A stretch of 45,322 nt of DNA from Porphyra umbilicalis. Taxonomy: Eukaryota > Rhodophyta > Bangiophyceae > Bangiales > Bangiaceae. Position numbers and translations under genes: made by a program. How positions within the stretch are numbered: the first letter of the stretch is position 1; each line of letters opens with the position of its first letter. This document shows, in pieces, positions 9,930 to 18,686 of this stretch. The notes beneath the pieces were generated by a model. That model was not told the origin of the DNA, ran no database searches, and saw only the letters and a program-made list of their open reading frames with translations. The stretch spans positions 1 through 45,322 of the forward strand of contig KV919225.1 of assembly GCA_002049455.2 (NCBI GenBank), given 5' to 3'.

Positions 9930-11012
9930 TCACCCCCCGCCCGCGACGCTCCGCCGGCGGGCGGCCGACACGAGCACCCCCGCCGCAAAGCTCCCCACCA
10001 GCGCCGCCGCCGACCACAGCGGCCGCCGCCGGCCGCCCCGCGCGGCGCCGCACGGCCCGCGCCCGCCACCCGCCGCCGCCGCCTTGCCCCGCCCGCCCCC
10101 CGCCGCGGGCGCGGCCCCCGCCGCCGCCCCGTCGCCGCCCTTGACGCCCCCGCCCTTGACGGGCGCGCCGCCACGACTGGCGGCGGCGGGCACGCCGCCG
10201 CCGCCGCCGCCGCCGCCCCCGTCGGCGGCGGCGCCCCCGTCGGCGGCGGCGGCGGCCGCGGCCGCCGGCGGGGCGGCGGCGGCGGCACCCCGGTGGCGGG
10301 GGGCCCAGTGGAGGCTCCCCCCCGGCGCCACCGGCGCCACCACCACGCGCAGCGGCGCGCCGGCGCCCGCCCCCGCCCGCCGCCGCGCGGCGACGCGCGC
10401 GGCGAGGGCGGCGAGCGCCGGCGCCGACGCGGCCGCGGGCGCGTCGGCGCCGGCGACCTGCCGCCGCGACCGCGCGTCGGTGGGGGGGGGGGGGGGGCGG
10501 CGCGCCGCTCCGCCGCCGGGGGGGTGGCCGCCGCCGCCGACCGGCGGCGGGGGGGGAGGAGGCGCACGGGCATCATGCGCGCGGGGGGGGGGGGGGGCGG
10601 CGGCGGCGGCGGCGGCGGTGGCGGTGGTGACCCCGCGGGCGGCGGCAGCGCCGGTCGCGGCGGCACGGGCGGCCGCCAGCGGCGGGCCCGGCGGGCCGAC
10701 GGCGGCACGAGGGGGGGGAGCGGGGCGGGGAGCGGGGCAGCCGCGGCCGCGGCGAGCGGGGTAGGGGGGAGGGGGACGGCGCAACGACGGCGGGGTCCGC
10801 TTCGACCGCCGAGCGGCCGGCGCACGGGGGGAGGGGCGGGGGGAAGCAGCCGGCGCAAAAGGCTTGGGCGGGCGTCGGGAGGGGGCGCAGGCCGACAAAG
10901 TCGTCGGCCACTGGGAGGAGGAGGCCCCCCCCCTCCTCATCGTCGACACAGCCGTCATGGTCGTGGTAGCCGTCGGCGGCGGGCGCATCCCAGTGGTGCC
11001 GACGGTCCATGG
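9930..11012 (-). CDS. Probable gene with C-terminal membrane anchor, frame unresolved
   Basis: Proposed start at GTCACCATGG (11012), giving MDRRHHWDAPAADGYHDHDG, then acidic residues and VADDFVGLRPLPTPAQAFCA. This reads as genuine protein and follows a minus-strand leader. Past a Pro/Ala-rich linker it loses the frame amid C/G runs. In a second minus-strand frame, ALAALAARVAARRRAGAG and LRVVVAPVAPGGSLHW precede a C-terminal WSAAALVGSFAAGVLVSA segment with Arg after it, typical of a single tail-anchor helix, and a stop at 9930. The two halves need one frame change (intron or homopolymer miscount near 10480-10600). Family unknown. Confidence 0.3.
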   Translation of the reverse strand, partial: PWTVGTTGMRPPPTATTTMTAVSTMRRGGASSSQWPTTLSACAPSRRPPKPFAPAASPRPSPRAPAARRSKRTPPSLRRPPPPYPARRGRGCPAPRPAPPPRAAVGPPGPPLAAARAAATGAAAARGVTTATAAAAAAAPPPPRAHDARAPPPPPPPVGGGGHPPGGGAARRPPPPPTDARSRRQVAGADAPAAASAPALAALAARVAARRRAGAGAGAPLRVVVAPVAPGGSLHWAPRHRGAAAAAPPAAAAAAAADGGAAADGGGGGGGGGVPAAASRGGAPVKGGGVKGGDGAAAGAAPAAGGGRGKAAAAGGGRGPCGAARGGRRRPLWSAAALVGSFAAGVLVSAARRRSVAGGG

Positions 11013-11462
11013 TGACGGCGGTCGCGGCGCCAACACGTGGAGCGCGTGGCCGGCACGAGGGGGGGACGTGCACGTGGGTGGCGGCCCAGACGCAAGGGAG
11101 AGGGGGATGAAAAGCGGGGCAACGGCGAGGGCGAGCACGGGCGGTTGCGCGGGGACAATGACGGCGCGATCGATCCGAGAGCAGCGGGGAGGGGGACGAA
11201 GGCCACCGTCGCGCCGCCAGAGCCACGCTGCGCACGCCACCCTTATTATCAAGTGCGGCACGCAGACTGCGGGCACGCGGCGCAGTGGCAACTGGATCCG
11301 TGCCAGGCACCGCCTGCGCGCTCCAAAGTGCCGCCTGCGCACGGCCTCGCGGGCAGCCACAGCCACGACCGCCACGATAGCGATAGCCTGGGTTGTTGGC
11401 AATGCTCTTACGCGGCTGAGAAGGACTGTCCTGCCACAAGGGTCACAGGGCCCGGACGGTGC
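11013..11462. other. Leader/upstream region of the minus-strand gene at 9930-11012
   Basis: Moderately GC-rich, with no supported gene of its own. ACGTGCACGTGGG at about 11066-11079 contains two overlapping ACGTG/CACGT boxes. AT content rises near 11240-11260 (CTTATTATCAAG). Confidence 0.3.
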
Positions 11463-11870
11463 CTGCCCCCCTATCACCCCCCATCGCCCCGAGTTGGGCG
11501 CGGCGACCGCGCGCACCGACTACGGGGGTTGAACGCGCCTGCGATGACTCGCGGGTGATCGTGCCTGCGCGCCGGCTTCTGTTGCGGCGGCCCGTCCGCC
11601 TGCCATCTAGCGGCGCGGTTAGAGGTGCGCCGCGCGGCAGAGTGAATGCCCCTCCCGTCGGCGTCGCGCGACGCCGGCGAGCCGCCGCCGCTGCGGTGCT
11701 GGCGGCGGCACCCTTTTCCCCGCCCCACGTTTCCCCCGCCACGGCAACGTGGCTGTACGTGCCCCCGTGCGCGCTCGCGGCTATGGAGTCGGCCGGCGTG
11801 CCCGGTGTCGATGCGTCGCCAAGCGCGCCACCGCCCTGAAGGCCAGGGTATTGCACGCACGTGCCTGGAA
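11463..11870 (-). repeat. Dispersed repeat with palindromic CAGGCACGTGCGTGC end, copy 1
   Basis: Minus-strand homologue of 16285-16793. Shared protein-level landmarks in one frame are ALGDASTPGTPA, SAHGGT, RRNR(S/R)RRAGTI and ARGRRAQLGA. Shared DNA includes the block around CTAGCGGCGCGGTTAGAGG. The terminus at 11847-11870 (GGTATTGCACGCACGTGCC, then TGGAA) is the same terminal motif as at 16285, 35852 and 36830. Either a non-autonomous transposon or a transposon-captured gene fragment. Confidence 0.7.
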
Positions 11871-12043
11871 TTGCTGTTTTCTCAATTTTGGCCGATGTGG
11901 TCAAAGTCAAGACAGGGTCTCGGTCAACTGCCCGTCGGTCGAACGACTTTATCCGGTTGAATGGATGGCTGAGAAATTGTTTTCCACAGTTGATCACCCT
12001 TCTTGACATCGGCGGCATCGGCCAAAATTGGGAAGACAGCAAT
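11870..12043. mobile_element. 174-bp foldback MITE, copy 1
   Basis: Begins ATTGCTG and ends CAGCAAT. The first about 45 bases (CTCAATTTTGGCCGATG, GTCAAGACAGG) and the last about 45 form an imperfect inverted repeat. A second copy of identical length is at 15341-15514. It abuts the terminal motif of the dispersed repeat on its left. No clear target duplication. No coding capacity. Confidence 0.85.
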
Positions 12044-13286
12044 GTTCAAAAAACAGAAAACGCCGCAAGGCATGGGGAGGTTGCCTCCGCGACGCCCCCG
12101 CCGCGGCCGGCCCGCCGCCCGCCCGCTGCTGCGCCCGCCGAGGCCCCGTGACCGAAATGGCCCCGTCGCAACGGCCCCCCCCCCTCCCCCCCCCCCCCCC
12201 CTCCCCCACCGCCGGCGGTCACCGCCCACTACGCGGTCGCCCCCGAGCCCGCCGGCCTGCGCGCCCGCCGCCGCCACCCCCCCCCGCCGCCGCCGCCGCC
12301 CGACCGCCGACCCGCGGGGCGCGGCGCGCGTCCCCGCCCGCGGCGGTCGGCGGCGCCCCCCCCCCCCCGCACACGCAGCCGCGCCGACGCGCGCGGGGCT
12401 GGGTCGCTGCCGCCGCGGTCACCCCCCCGGGCGCCGCGCGGGGCGCCGTCGGCGACCGCCGCCGCGGGGCCGGTCGCGCGCCGCCCGCCCCGCGGCGGCG
12501 CCCGACGCGGCGGTCGCGGCGGGGCGAGCCGCGGCGCCCTCCCCTCCGCGCCGCCGCCGTCGGTGCGGGGGGCGCCGTCGGTGGGGGGCGCGCGTGGCTG
12601 GCGGCGGCGCTGGCGCCGCCGCCGCCGCGGCGGCGACCGTGGCACCTCCCCATCGGGTCGGGGCGGTCGGCGGCGTGCGCGCGGCCGTGACGGCCCCTGG
12701 CCGCCGCGCCGGCGCGGCGGCGGCCGCCCGTGGCGCCGCCGTGGCGGCCGCGGGCCGTGGCGCCGGTGCCACCGCCGGCCCCCGCCGACCGCGCGGCGGG
12801 CGGCGTGCGGGGGGCGGCGCGACGGGCGGTGGCGGCGGCGGGGGCGGCAGACGGGGCGGCGGCGGACGCGGAGGCGGAGGCGGTCCGCGGCGGCGCGGCG
12901 TCTGGCGACGGCGTGGCCGCAGCGGGCGGGGGCGGCGGCGCGCCCCTTGGCGACGGGGCTGCACCGCTGCGGCGGGGCGGTGGGGTGGCCGGCCAAGGGT
13001 GGTACCGCGGCTCCGCCACCGCCGCCGCCGCCGCCGTCACGGCGATGCGGTTGGGCAGGGGCGGGGAGGGGGGGAGGGCGTTGCCAAGGGCGTCTGGGGG
13101 GCGGCGGGCGTGAACCCCATCTGTGCACGTGGCTTTGCGTCGGCGGCTGGTGGCGTCCTTTGCTTTTTTGAGGGTCATTGCACTCGCTCCGAGTTTGGTT
13201 GGCGGCGCTCTGCGCACTCGTTTACAAAGAAATCCGCAAGCGTCAAGGAATGCGCATGGCGGAGCGGGGACCCACGACGCACCACA
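12044..13286. other. GC-rich low-complexity region, coding status unresolved
   Basis: Nearly continuous CCG/GGC triplet DNA with C-runs of 10 or more near 12175-12195. Every frame is open for hundreds of bases on both strands, so no ORF can be preferred. The 3' part includes duplication copy B (12868-13005). 13110-13286 is more ordinary sequence and borders the end of the F-box gene. Confidence 0.4.
12868..13005 (+). repeat. Dispersed duplication, copy B (partner at 20-170, opposite strand)
   Basis: Matches the reverse complement of 20-170 at about 80% by eye. Both contain AVRGGA, SGDGVAAAGGG in one frame. See copy A for the caveats. Confidence 0.5.
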
Positions 13287-14981
13287 CTACGCATCGTACA
13301 GGGATGATTTCACGGTGACGGATGCGCCGGGCAGCGCAGCCGACAGCGCCGCCGCCATCAGCCGCCGCTCGTTCACCCCGTCCTCCCCGGTCGGTTGCAC
13401 GGAGAGCTCCAGCTCGCAGAGTGAGCCCGCCGTCGCCGCCACAAACGGCGCCAGCGCCGCGTCGAGGTCCGGGCCCGGCCGCACGCGCGCGCACACGGCC
13501 AAGCGGGTCAGGGGACACCCTCCCCGCGACGCCACGACGGCGGCGAGCAGCCACCGCACGAGCGGCAGGTCGGCCGATATGTCACTGTCGGCCGCCTGCA
13601 ACCCGAGGTCGTGTGACACGGAGAGGTGGCGCAGCGTCGGCGGTACGTCCCAGCGGGCCGACGGGCATACGGGCGTATCGGCGGCACCTTCGGTGCAGCA
13701 CAAAAGGATGAGTTCACGGAGGTGCGGCGGCATGGCGACAACGGGCAGCACCAGGTGCGGGCGACAACGTAGGGAAAGATTGAGGGACTCGATTCCTGCC
13801 ACTGCGGCCGGGTCGCCGAGCAGCTCCACCGCATCAGCAGGCTCCAACTGCGCGCGGAGCCAGAGCTGCTCTGGCAGCCGGTCGACGCTCCGGAGCGCCG
13901 TAACGACCGGCGCGAGGAAGCCATCCGTGTCGGCCAGCACCACCTCGGTCATGGGCCGGTGGGTCAAGACCGCCGCATAGTCCTCGACCACGTCCAAGGG
14001 CGAGTACAAGCCCGCCGGTCGGACGATGTGGAGGGTGCGCAGGTGCGGAAATGCTCCGCAAGCGACCGCCCATGGCGGGCCAAAGCCAGTGCCGAGCGGA
14101 TATAAGGTTCTCAAGAACGTCAAGCCCACGCATGCGTCTGCAATCGCCGCTGCCTCGTCGCGGCCGAGCGTCCCGCCGGCCGGATCCTCGCGCGCGGCAG
14201 TCAGCCAGAGGGAGCGCAACGCCGACAGGCGGCCAGCGGAGCGCAAGAGGTGTGCTAGGTGCCTCGGCATGCCGGGGAGAAATTCTATGCGGAGCTGGGT
14301 CAGAGTCGGCGCCACGCTTTGGAGGGCCGTTGCAACCTCCCCCACCACCGACGGGGACGTCATCACCAACTCCAAGACGCGAAGGCGACCGCCACCCCCG
14401 CCTCCGCTGCCTGTCGACCGGCCGCCCAGAAACGATGTGGCCGCGGCGTCGCGGGCCTTGAGTCTCTTGAGAGGACGCCCTCGGACCGCGGCACCGACCG
14501 CCCGCCAAACACCCATCCGGACCGCAAAGGGGCAGGCACATGGCGGTGTAGGGGTAGCGGCGGTGCCCGCGGCAGCGGCAGACGGCACTGGCCGCTGGTC
14601 CTCGAGGGTGACGGACCGCACGCCCGTCGCGAGCGCAAGAAAGGCAGTGAGCGACGGGAGGCGGGCGTCCAGGCTCAGCGGGTGTGGGGCAGGCGCCCGC
14701 CCGGCGGGTGCGGGCTGCGAAGGGACGGGCTCAGAGCTGTCGCAGGCCGGACACCACCGGACGATGAGCGACGGGAGGGCGGCAAGGCTGACCTGCCTCG
14801 TGCGGCGGCAGGCGCCGATCAAACCGCGGCAGTCGCCCTTCGACGCCCACAGGTGGTTGGCAATAAGGCTCAGTGCGTCGTCGGGCAGATCGAGGAGGCC
14901 CACGGGCGGGCCGCCCGGCGTGGGCGGGGGCGCCACTGTGGCAACGTCGCCATCGCTGCCCATGGATTCGGCGTCGGGCAT
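13287..14981 (-). CDS. F-box / leucine-rich-repeat protein
   Basis: A single uninterrupted 564-aa frame. Residues about 29-75 form an F-box: LLDLPDDALSLIANHLWA, then DCRGLIGACRRTRQVSLAAL with the usual Leu-Pro start and the Cys-Arg/Val half. The rest has irregular leucine-rich repeats: LRVLELVMTSPSVV, LTQLRIEFLPGMP, LSALRSLWLTAA, FPHLRTLHIVRPAGLYS, IESLNLSLRC, LRELILLCC, LRHLSVSHDLGL and LCELELSVQPTG. F-box proteins dock to SKP1 in SCF ubiquitin ligases and the LRR part selects the substrate; the target here is unknown. Start: the first ATG after a C/T-rich leader; a second in-frame ATG six codons on (CCATGGGC) has a better context. A poly-Gly tract near residue 200 is the only low-complexity part. 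The best-supported host gene in the window. Confidence 0.85.
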   Translation of the reverse strand: MPDAESMGSDGDVATVAPPPTPGGPPVGLLDLPDDALSLIANHLWASKGDCRGLIGACRRTRQVSLAALPSLIVRWCPACDSSEPVPSQPAPAGRAPAPHPLSLDARLPSLTAFLALATGVRSVTLEDQRPVPSAAAAGTAATPTPPCACPFAVRMGVWRAVGAAVRGRPLKRLKARDAAATSFLGGRSTGSGGGGGGRLRVLELVMTSPSVVGEVATALQSVAPTLTQLRIEFLPGMPRHLAHLLRSAGRLSALRSLWLTAAREDPAGGTLGRDEAAAIADACVGLTFLRTLYPLGTGFGPPWAVACGAFPHLRTLHIVRPAGLYSPLDVVEDYAAVLTHRPMTEVVLADTDGFLAPVVTALRSVDRLPEQLWLRAQLEPADAVELLGDPAAVAGIESLNLSLRCRPHLVLPVVAMPPHLRELILLCCTEGAADTPVCPSARWDVPPTLRHLSVSHDLGLQAADSDISADLPLVRWLLAAVVASRGGCPLTRLAVCARVRPGPDLDAALAPFVAATAGSLCELELSVQPTGEDGVNERRLMAAALSAALPGASVTVKSSLYDA

Positions 14982-15075
14982 GATTGGCCGTGGGCGGGAG
15001 AGAGACTGGCGAGATGGGAAGTGGGTAGTTGTCGGCGTGGGGCGGAGGGGATGGAGACGAGGAGAGCGCAGGATG
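14982..15075 (-). promoter_or_regulatory. C/T-rich leader of the F-box/LRR gene
   Basis: On the coding strand this stretch is largely pyrimidine (blocks such as CATCCCCTCCGCCCC and CTCTCTCCCGCCC) right up to the ATG. The same feature precedes 8225, 42062 and 2753-3010, suggesting a shared TATA-less initiator or 5'-UTR style. No TATA box was seen within it. Confidence 0.45.
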
Positions 15076-15340
15076 AACGCGTGCTAACAGAAGAAAACAC
15101 GCAAGGCAGCAAAGGCGAGAAAGCGGCCACGCCCGACGCGACCCCTCTGCGGGGCCGGGCTCGTCAAGGCCCACACGCCGAGTGTTGCAGGCCTGTTCTC
15201 CGGCTGGGATGGCGGACCGACCTTTCCGTGGCACCCGGTCCCTCGTGTCGGTCAGCCTCGGGCCTCGATCGGACCATTGACTGGCACTCATTACAACCGC
15301 AACGCCAACAATCTGGACAGAGAACAGGTCTCGACGATTT

Positions 15341-15514
15341 ATTGCTGTCTTCCCAATTTTGGCCGATGTGGTCGAAGTCAAGACAGGCTCTCGGTCAACT
15401 GCCCATTGGTCGAACAACTTTATCCGGCTGAATGGATGGCTGAGAAACTGTTTCGCACAGTTGATCACCCCTCTTGACATCGACGGCATCGGCCAAAATT
15501 GGGAAGAGAGCAAT
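15341..15514. mobile_element. 174-bp foldback MITE, copy 2
   Basis: Starts ATTGCTGTCTTCCCAATTTT and ends in its near-perfect inverted complement (GGCCAAAATTGGGAAGAGAG then CAAT). The inverted arms are about 45 bp with a handful of mismatches. Same length and about 90% identity to 11870-12043. Flanks are TTT on the left and AAT on the right, so a target duplication is not evident. Confidence 0.88.
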
Positions 15515-15741
15515 AATGACGATCAACGAACCTGAAGAGCCGAATAGTCGGTAAGAGTGCTTCGGCGAAGGCATATCAAACGGTTTTTCGGTACTATGGT
15601 CGTACACACGGGATATTTAGGTACATCCCCATATTCTTATTCGGCGAACGACCAGTGGCCAGCTACTCGCGAAATCGGATCACAAAAGACACCAAGTGTA
15701 TTTGAAAAACTCCCAATCTTGCATGATTGGATACTCTTGAC

Positions 15742-16223
15742 TATAGGGTTGCACACGACGCCCCTGTTTCGGGGGCGTCAGGGGCGCACGCGCCCCTGAC
15801 AGCGGTGTCTGTTGGACTATAAGTTTGAACTCCTCAGGACCATTCACACCCGTATTGTGGCTGTAGCTGAGTGGTACAATTTTCGAATCCCAACAGTGTC
15901 CCCAACCAAGGTGCACAGCCGCCACCTGCTGAATCACGTAGACCCCCCTGAACACTTTCTCTTCGCGACGCCTTGCTGACGCCGTTTTGAGTTGGGGCGT
16001 TAGGGGCGCACGACGCCCAAATGACGCCCCAGTGACGCCCTTTACGACGACGCCCTTATATATTGTGCTTCTCACAAAAAATGGACCTCCGTGCATCAGC
16101 TTCCGTTGCAAAATCACGGTTTCATTGGCTCAGGGGGCGGTTCATGATGCTGAAGCGGATGTTGCGGATCCAGTTTTTGTGAGAAGCACAATAACGACGC
16201 CTCGGGCATTCTGAGCAACCCTA
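15742..16223. mobile_element. 482-bp hAT-like MITE with 8-bp TSD
   Basis: Left end TATAGGGTTGCACACGACGCC, right end GCAACCCTA. CTCTTGAC (extendable to ACTCTTGAC) is present immediately outside both ends (15734-15741 and 16224-16231). Near the left end, a GGGGCGT...ACGCCCC cluster makes a further internal palindrome. A second internal inverted repeat is TTGTGCTTCTCACAAAAA (about 16066-16083), whose complement is at about 16175-16193. Non-coding. Confidence 0.88.
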
Positions 16224-16284
16224 CTCTTGACGGCATGCTGAATGGAAATTCTCGCCACTTATCTACGAACCTGCCAGCAAGGAA

Positions 16285-16793
16285 TTCCAGGAACGTGCGT
16301 GCAATACCCTGGCCTTCAGGGCGCTGGCGCGCTCGGCGACGCATCAACACCGGGCACGCCGGCCGGCTCTATGGTCGTGAGCGCGCACGGGGGCACGTGC
16401 AGCCTCGTTGCCGTGGTGCGGGGGGCGTGGTTGCGGGAAAAGGGGTGCCGCCTCCGCCACCGCAGCGGCGGCGGCCCGCCGGTGTCGCGCGACGCCGACG
16501 GGCGGGGCCGTCACTTCGCCGCGCAACGCACCTGCGCACGGCGGGCGGTGCGGCCGACACGGCGCACGGGCGGGCGGGTGGGACTGATCGCCGCGCGACG
16601 GGGCGCCTCTAACCGCGCCGCTAGATGGCGTCAGCAACCGCGGACGCGCCGCCGCAACAGAAGACGGCGCGCAGGCACAATCATCCGCGGGTCATCGTGG
16701 GCGCGTCGAACCCCGGAAGTTGTTGCGCGCGGTCGCCGCGCGCAACTCGGGGCAGTGGGAGGGGCACGGGGGCAGGCCCCTGTGCTGGGTTGT
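16285..16793 (+). repeat. Dispersed repeat with palindromic end, copy 2
   Basis: Begins TTCCAGGAACGTGCGTGCAA, then TACCCTGGCCTTCAGGGCG, followed by GC-rich sequence homologous to the minus strand of 11463-11870 throughout, with an extra segment of about 80 bp (about 16525-16600) relative to copy 1. The two copies differ by several indels not in multiples of three, so it is not a conserved gene now. Confidence 0.7.
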
Positions 16794-17061
16794 CTTCGTC
16801 CAGGTGAGAATCGGTCACGGCTTGTCACGGCTCTGTCACGACAAGAAGACAGCCCAAAGAGCTTCCGCCCCCGCTAGCCTAACGACCAACCAATGTCTCT
16901 TATTCGATAAAGAAGTACGTTTAAATACAGTGCTAAGGCAAACTGGCAAACGAAGCAGATCGCTGCAAGTCGATAAATAGGTAGAGTAACTGCAACAAAA
17001 CACCCCGTGGCCGGTCTACAGCGCATGCGTCTCCCACTTCGGATGCGAGACAACGAATGAA
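16794..17061. other. Intergenic; tRNA-like B box
   Basis: AT-richer DNA. Around 17000-17085 the string GGTTCGATCCC fits an RNA-polymerase-III B box at 10 of 11 positions, about 50 bases after a weak A-box-like GTGGCCGGTC. Acceptor and T stems do not pair properly, so it is at best a tRNA-derived relic. It overlaps the start of the next ORF. Confidence 0.25.
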
Positions 17062-17667
17062 GTGGGTTCGATCCCCGACGTGAGCGCTTTCTCCTGCGGC
17101 GGGGGTAGTGGCGGGGGCGTCGCGTCGGTTATGATCCGCGGTGGCAGCGCTGGTTGCGGCTGGACCGCTGACGGTGGGGGCGGAGGCAGTGGCGGTGGCG
17201 GGGGCGGCGCGCCGACAAACGGTGTCGCTCCTGCCGGAAGGGGTGGTTCGGCTACTGGCGGTCGTGGCGGTGGCGGGCGCGGCACGTCAGCCACCGTCGG
17301 CGCACCCTCCCGAGCCAGCCCCGCTGCGGGTGCGTACGGGGCGTCCTTTTTCTCTCAGACAACCGGCAACGAGCCCCTTCTGGTCCCCTTCATTCCATCA
17401 GTGGCTTTGCGCCTGTGGCTTTACAGTAGCGGCGGCGCGTCTTCCGACGCATCCACCGTCATTTCACAGGCGGTGGTGAGGGAGGAAGTGATTTTGTTTG
17501 AGATGGGTAGCCGCCGCACATACTCGGCTGCCTTCCGTGATTGGTGTGGCGCACACTCGGCCAATGTGGCGGGCATCCGGATTGCGGTCGCTGCCTTGCA
17601 GACGCGGCTGTTAGGTTTGGTGTCCGACGGAGGCGGTGAGGGTGCTAGTGTTTTTCAAACTGTGTAG
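17062..17667 (+). CDS. Hypothetical Gly-rich protein with a helical C-terminal domain
   Basis: A 201-aa frame. The first about 95 residues are Gly/Ala/Ser-rich. The last about 100 look like a folded domain: LLVPFIPSVALRLWLYSSGG, VISQAVVREEVILFEMGSR, then TYSAAFRDWCGAHSANVAGI and RIAVAALQTRLLGLVSDGG. I do not recognise it. It lies about 1 kb upstream of a Harbinger-like transposase on the same strand and could be host-derived or part of that element. The ATG at 17062 is the first in frame; the true start is uncertain. Confidence 0.35.
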   Translation: MGSIPDVSAFSCGGGSGGGVASVMIRGGSAGCGWTADGGGGGSGGGGGGAPTNGVAPAGRGGSATGGRGGGGRGTSATVGAPSRASPAAGAYGASFFSQTTGNEPLLVPFIPSVALRLWLYSSGGASSDASTVISQAVVREEVILFEMGSRRTYSAAFRDWCGAHSANVAGIRIAVAALQTRLLGLVSDGGGEGASVFQTV

Positions 17668-18686
17668 GTATAGCCTCTGTAGCAGTTTCAGCCCATAGTC
17701 TGTTCTGCTATTTAGACTGTCCATCTGTACCTTTTTTTGCTTCTCGCACACTCATGTCAAGCACTGATCCGTGTATGGGTGAGCACAGTATTTTTCTGGC
17801 TTGTTGGGGGATACAGTACCACCGTGCGTGCTGCAGTGACAGAAACAAAGCGCCAGACACTTTGCCTGTCGTGGCACCACCACAACGGCTTGGCGCCCAG
17901 TGTCAGTGACCTTTGCTAGCGTCATGAGGCTGCTGGCTGTGGCGCCTCTCGTCGGAAACCGGCGCCACCAGCAAAGCCGGTGGAAAGCTCGGAAAGCACG
18001 GCTATCACCGCGTCGTTCCCGCCATGGCCGCCATTTGGGTAGTACGCAAAATATGTGGGCGTGCAGCGAGGCACTATGCCCGCGTGGCGAGCTGACGGCG
18101 ATCCTGTGCCCACCACTGACTTGATTCGTCAAGTTGATGGAAGGACTAGGACGGTTCAATAGACGTCGAAACGGGCACGACGCTGGGGGGGACGTTCCGA
18201 GGGCACACGTATTGCTTTCGAGGGGGGCTATCTCGCAACCTTAACTACTTGACACTTATTGTCGCATAGTTGTAACAACTCTATATTTGACGTCATGCTG
18301 CTGCAAAAGATCCGACTGTCTTGTGCCAACCAGGAACCAAAACGTGACCGGTCTCAGGGGGGTCGTGCTCGCCACAGGGGAGCGTTCAATAAGGTCGGTG
18401 CGATACGGGGGTTCAGCGTGCGGTGACCGACTGCCTGCGCCAAAGCGGGGGTGAGCACGAGTAGCTCTGCTCACGAGACAACCGCACCTCAACAACCACC
18501 ACGGCGCCGCCGCCCGTGTCAACAGGGACACCCCGTCTGTGTCCTATCGCGCACCTTGCGTTGTGTCTTCGTCGTCACGCGCCGCGCACGACGCGAGCGT
18601 GCTTCTTGCACAGCTTCTAGTGTGTCGCTGTTGTGACCTTCTCGTTGCTCCACGCGCCGGGCGTGTGTGTCCGTGCTCTATCGAGA
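17668..18686. other. Upstream region of transposase 1; no gene
   Basis: Lower GC than the genes. It presumably includes the left end and promoter of the Harbinger-like element, but I found no terminal inverted repeat pairing with the DNA after 21852, and no TTA/TAA duplication that I would defend. A C/T-rich patch occurs at 18595-18660. Confidence 0.3.

Noticed and set aside
16995..17085. tRNA gene
   Set aside because: A good B box is present, but the acceptor arms do not pair and the T stem is mismatched; at best a relic.
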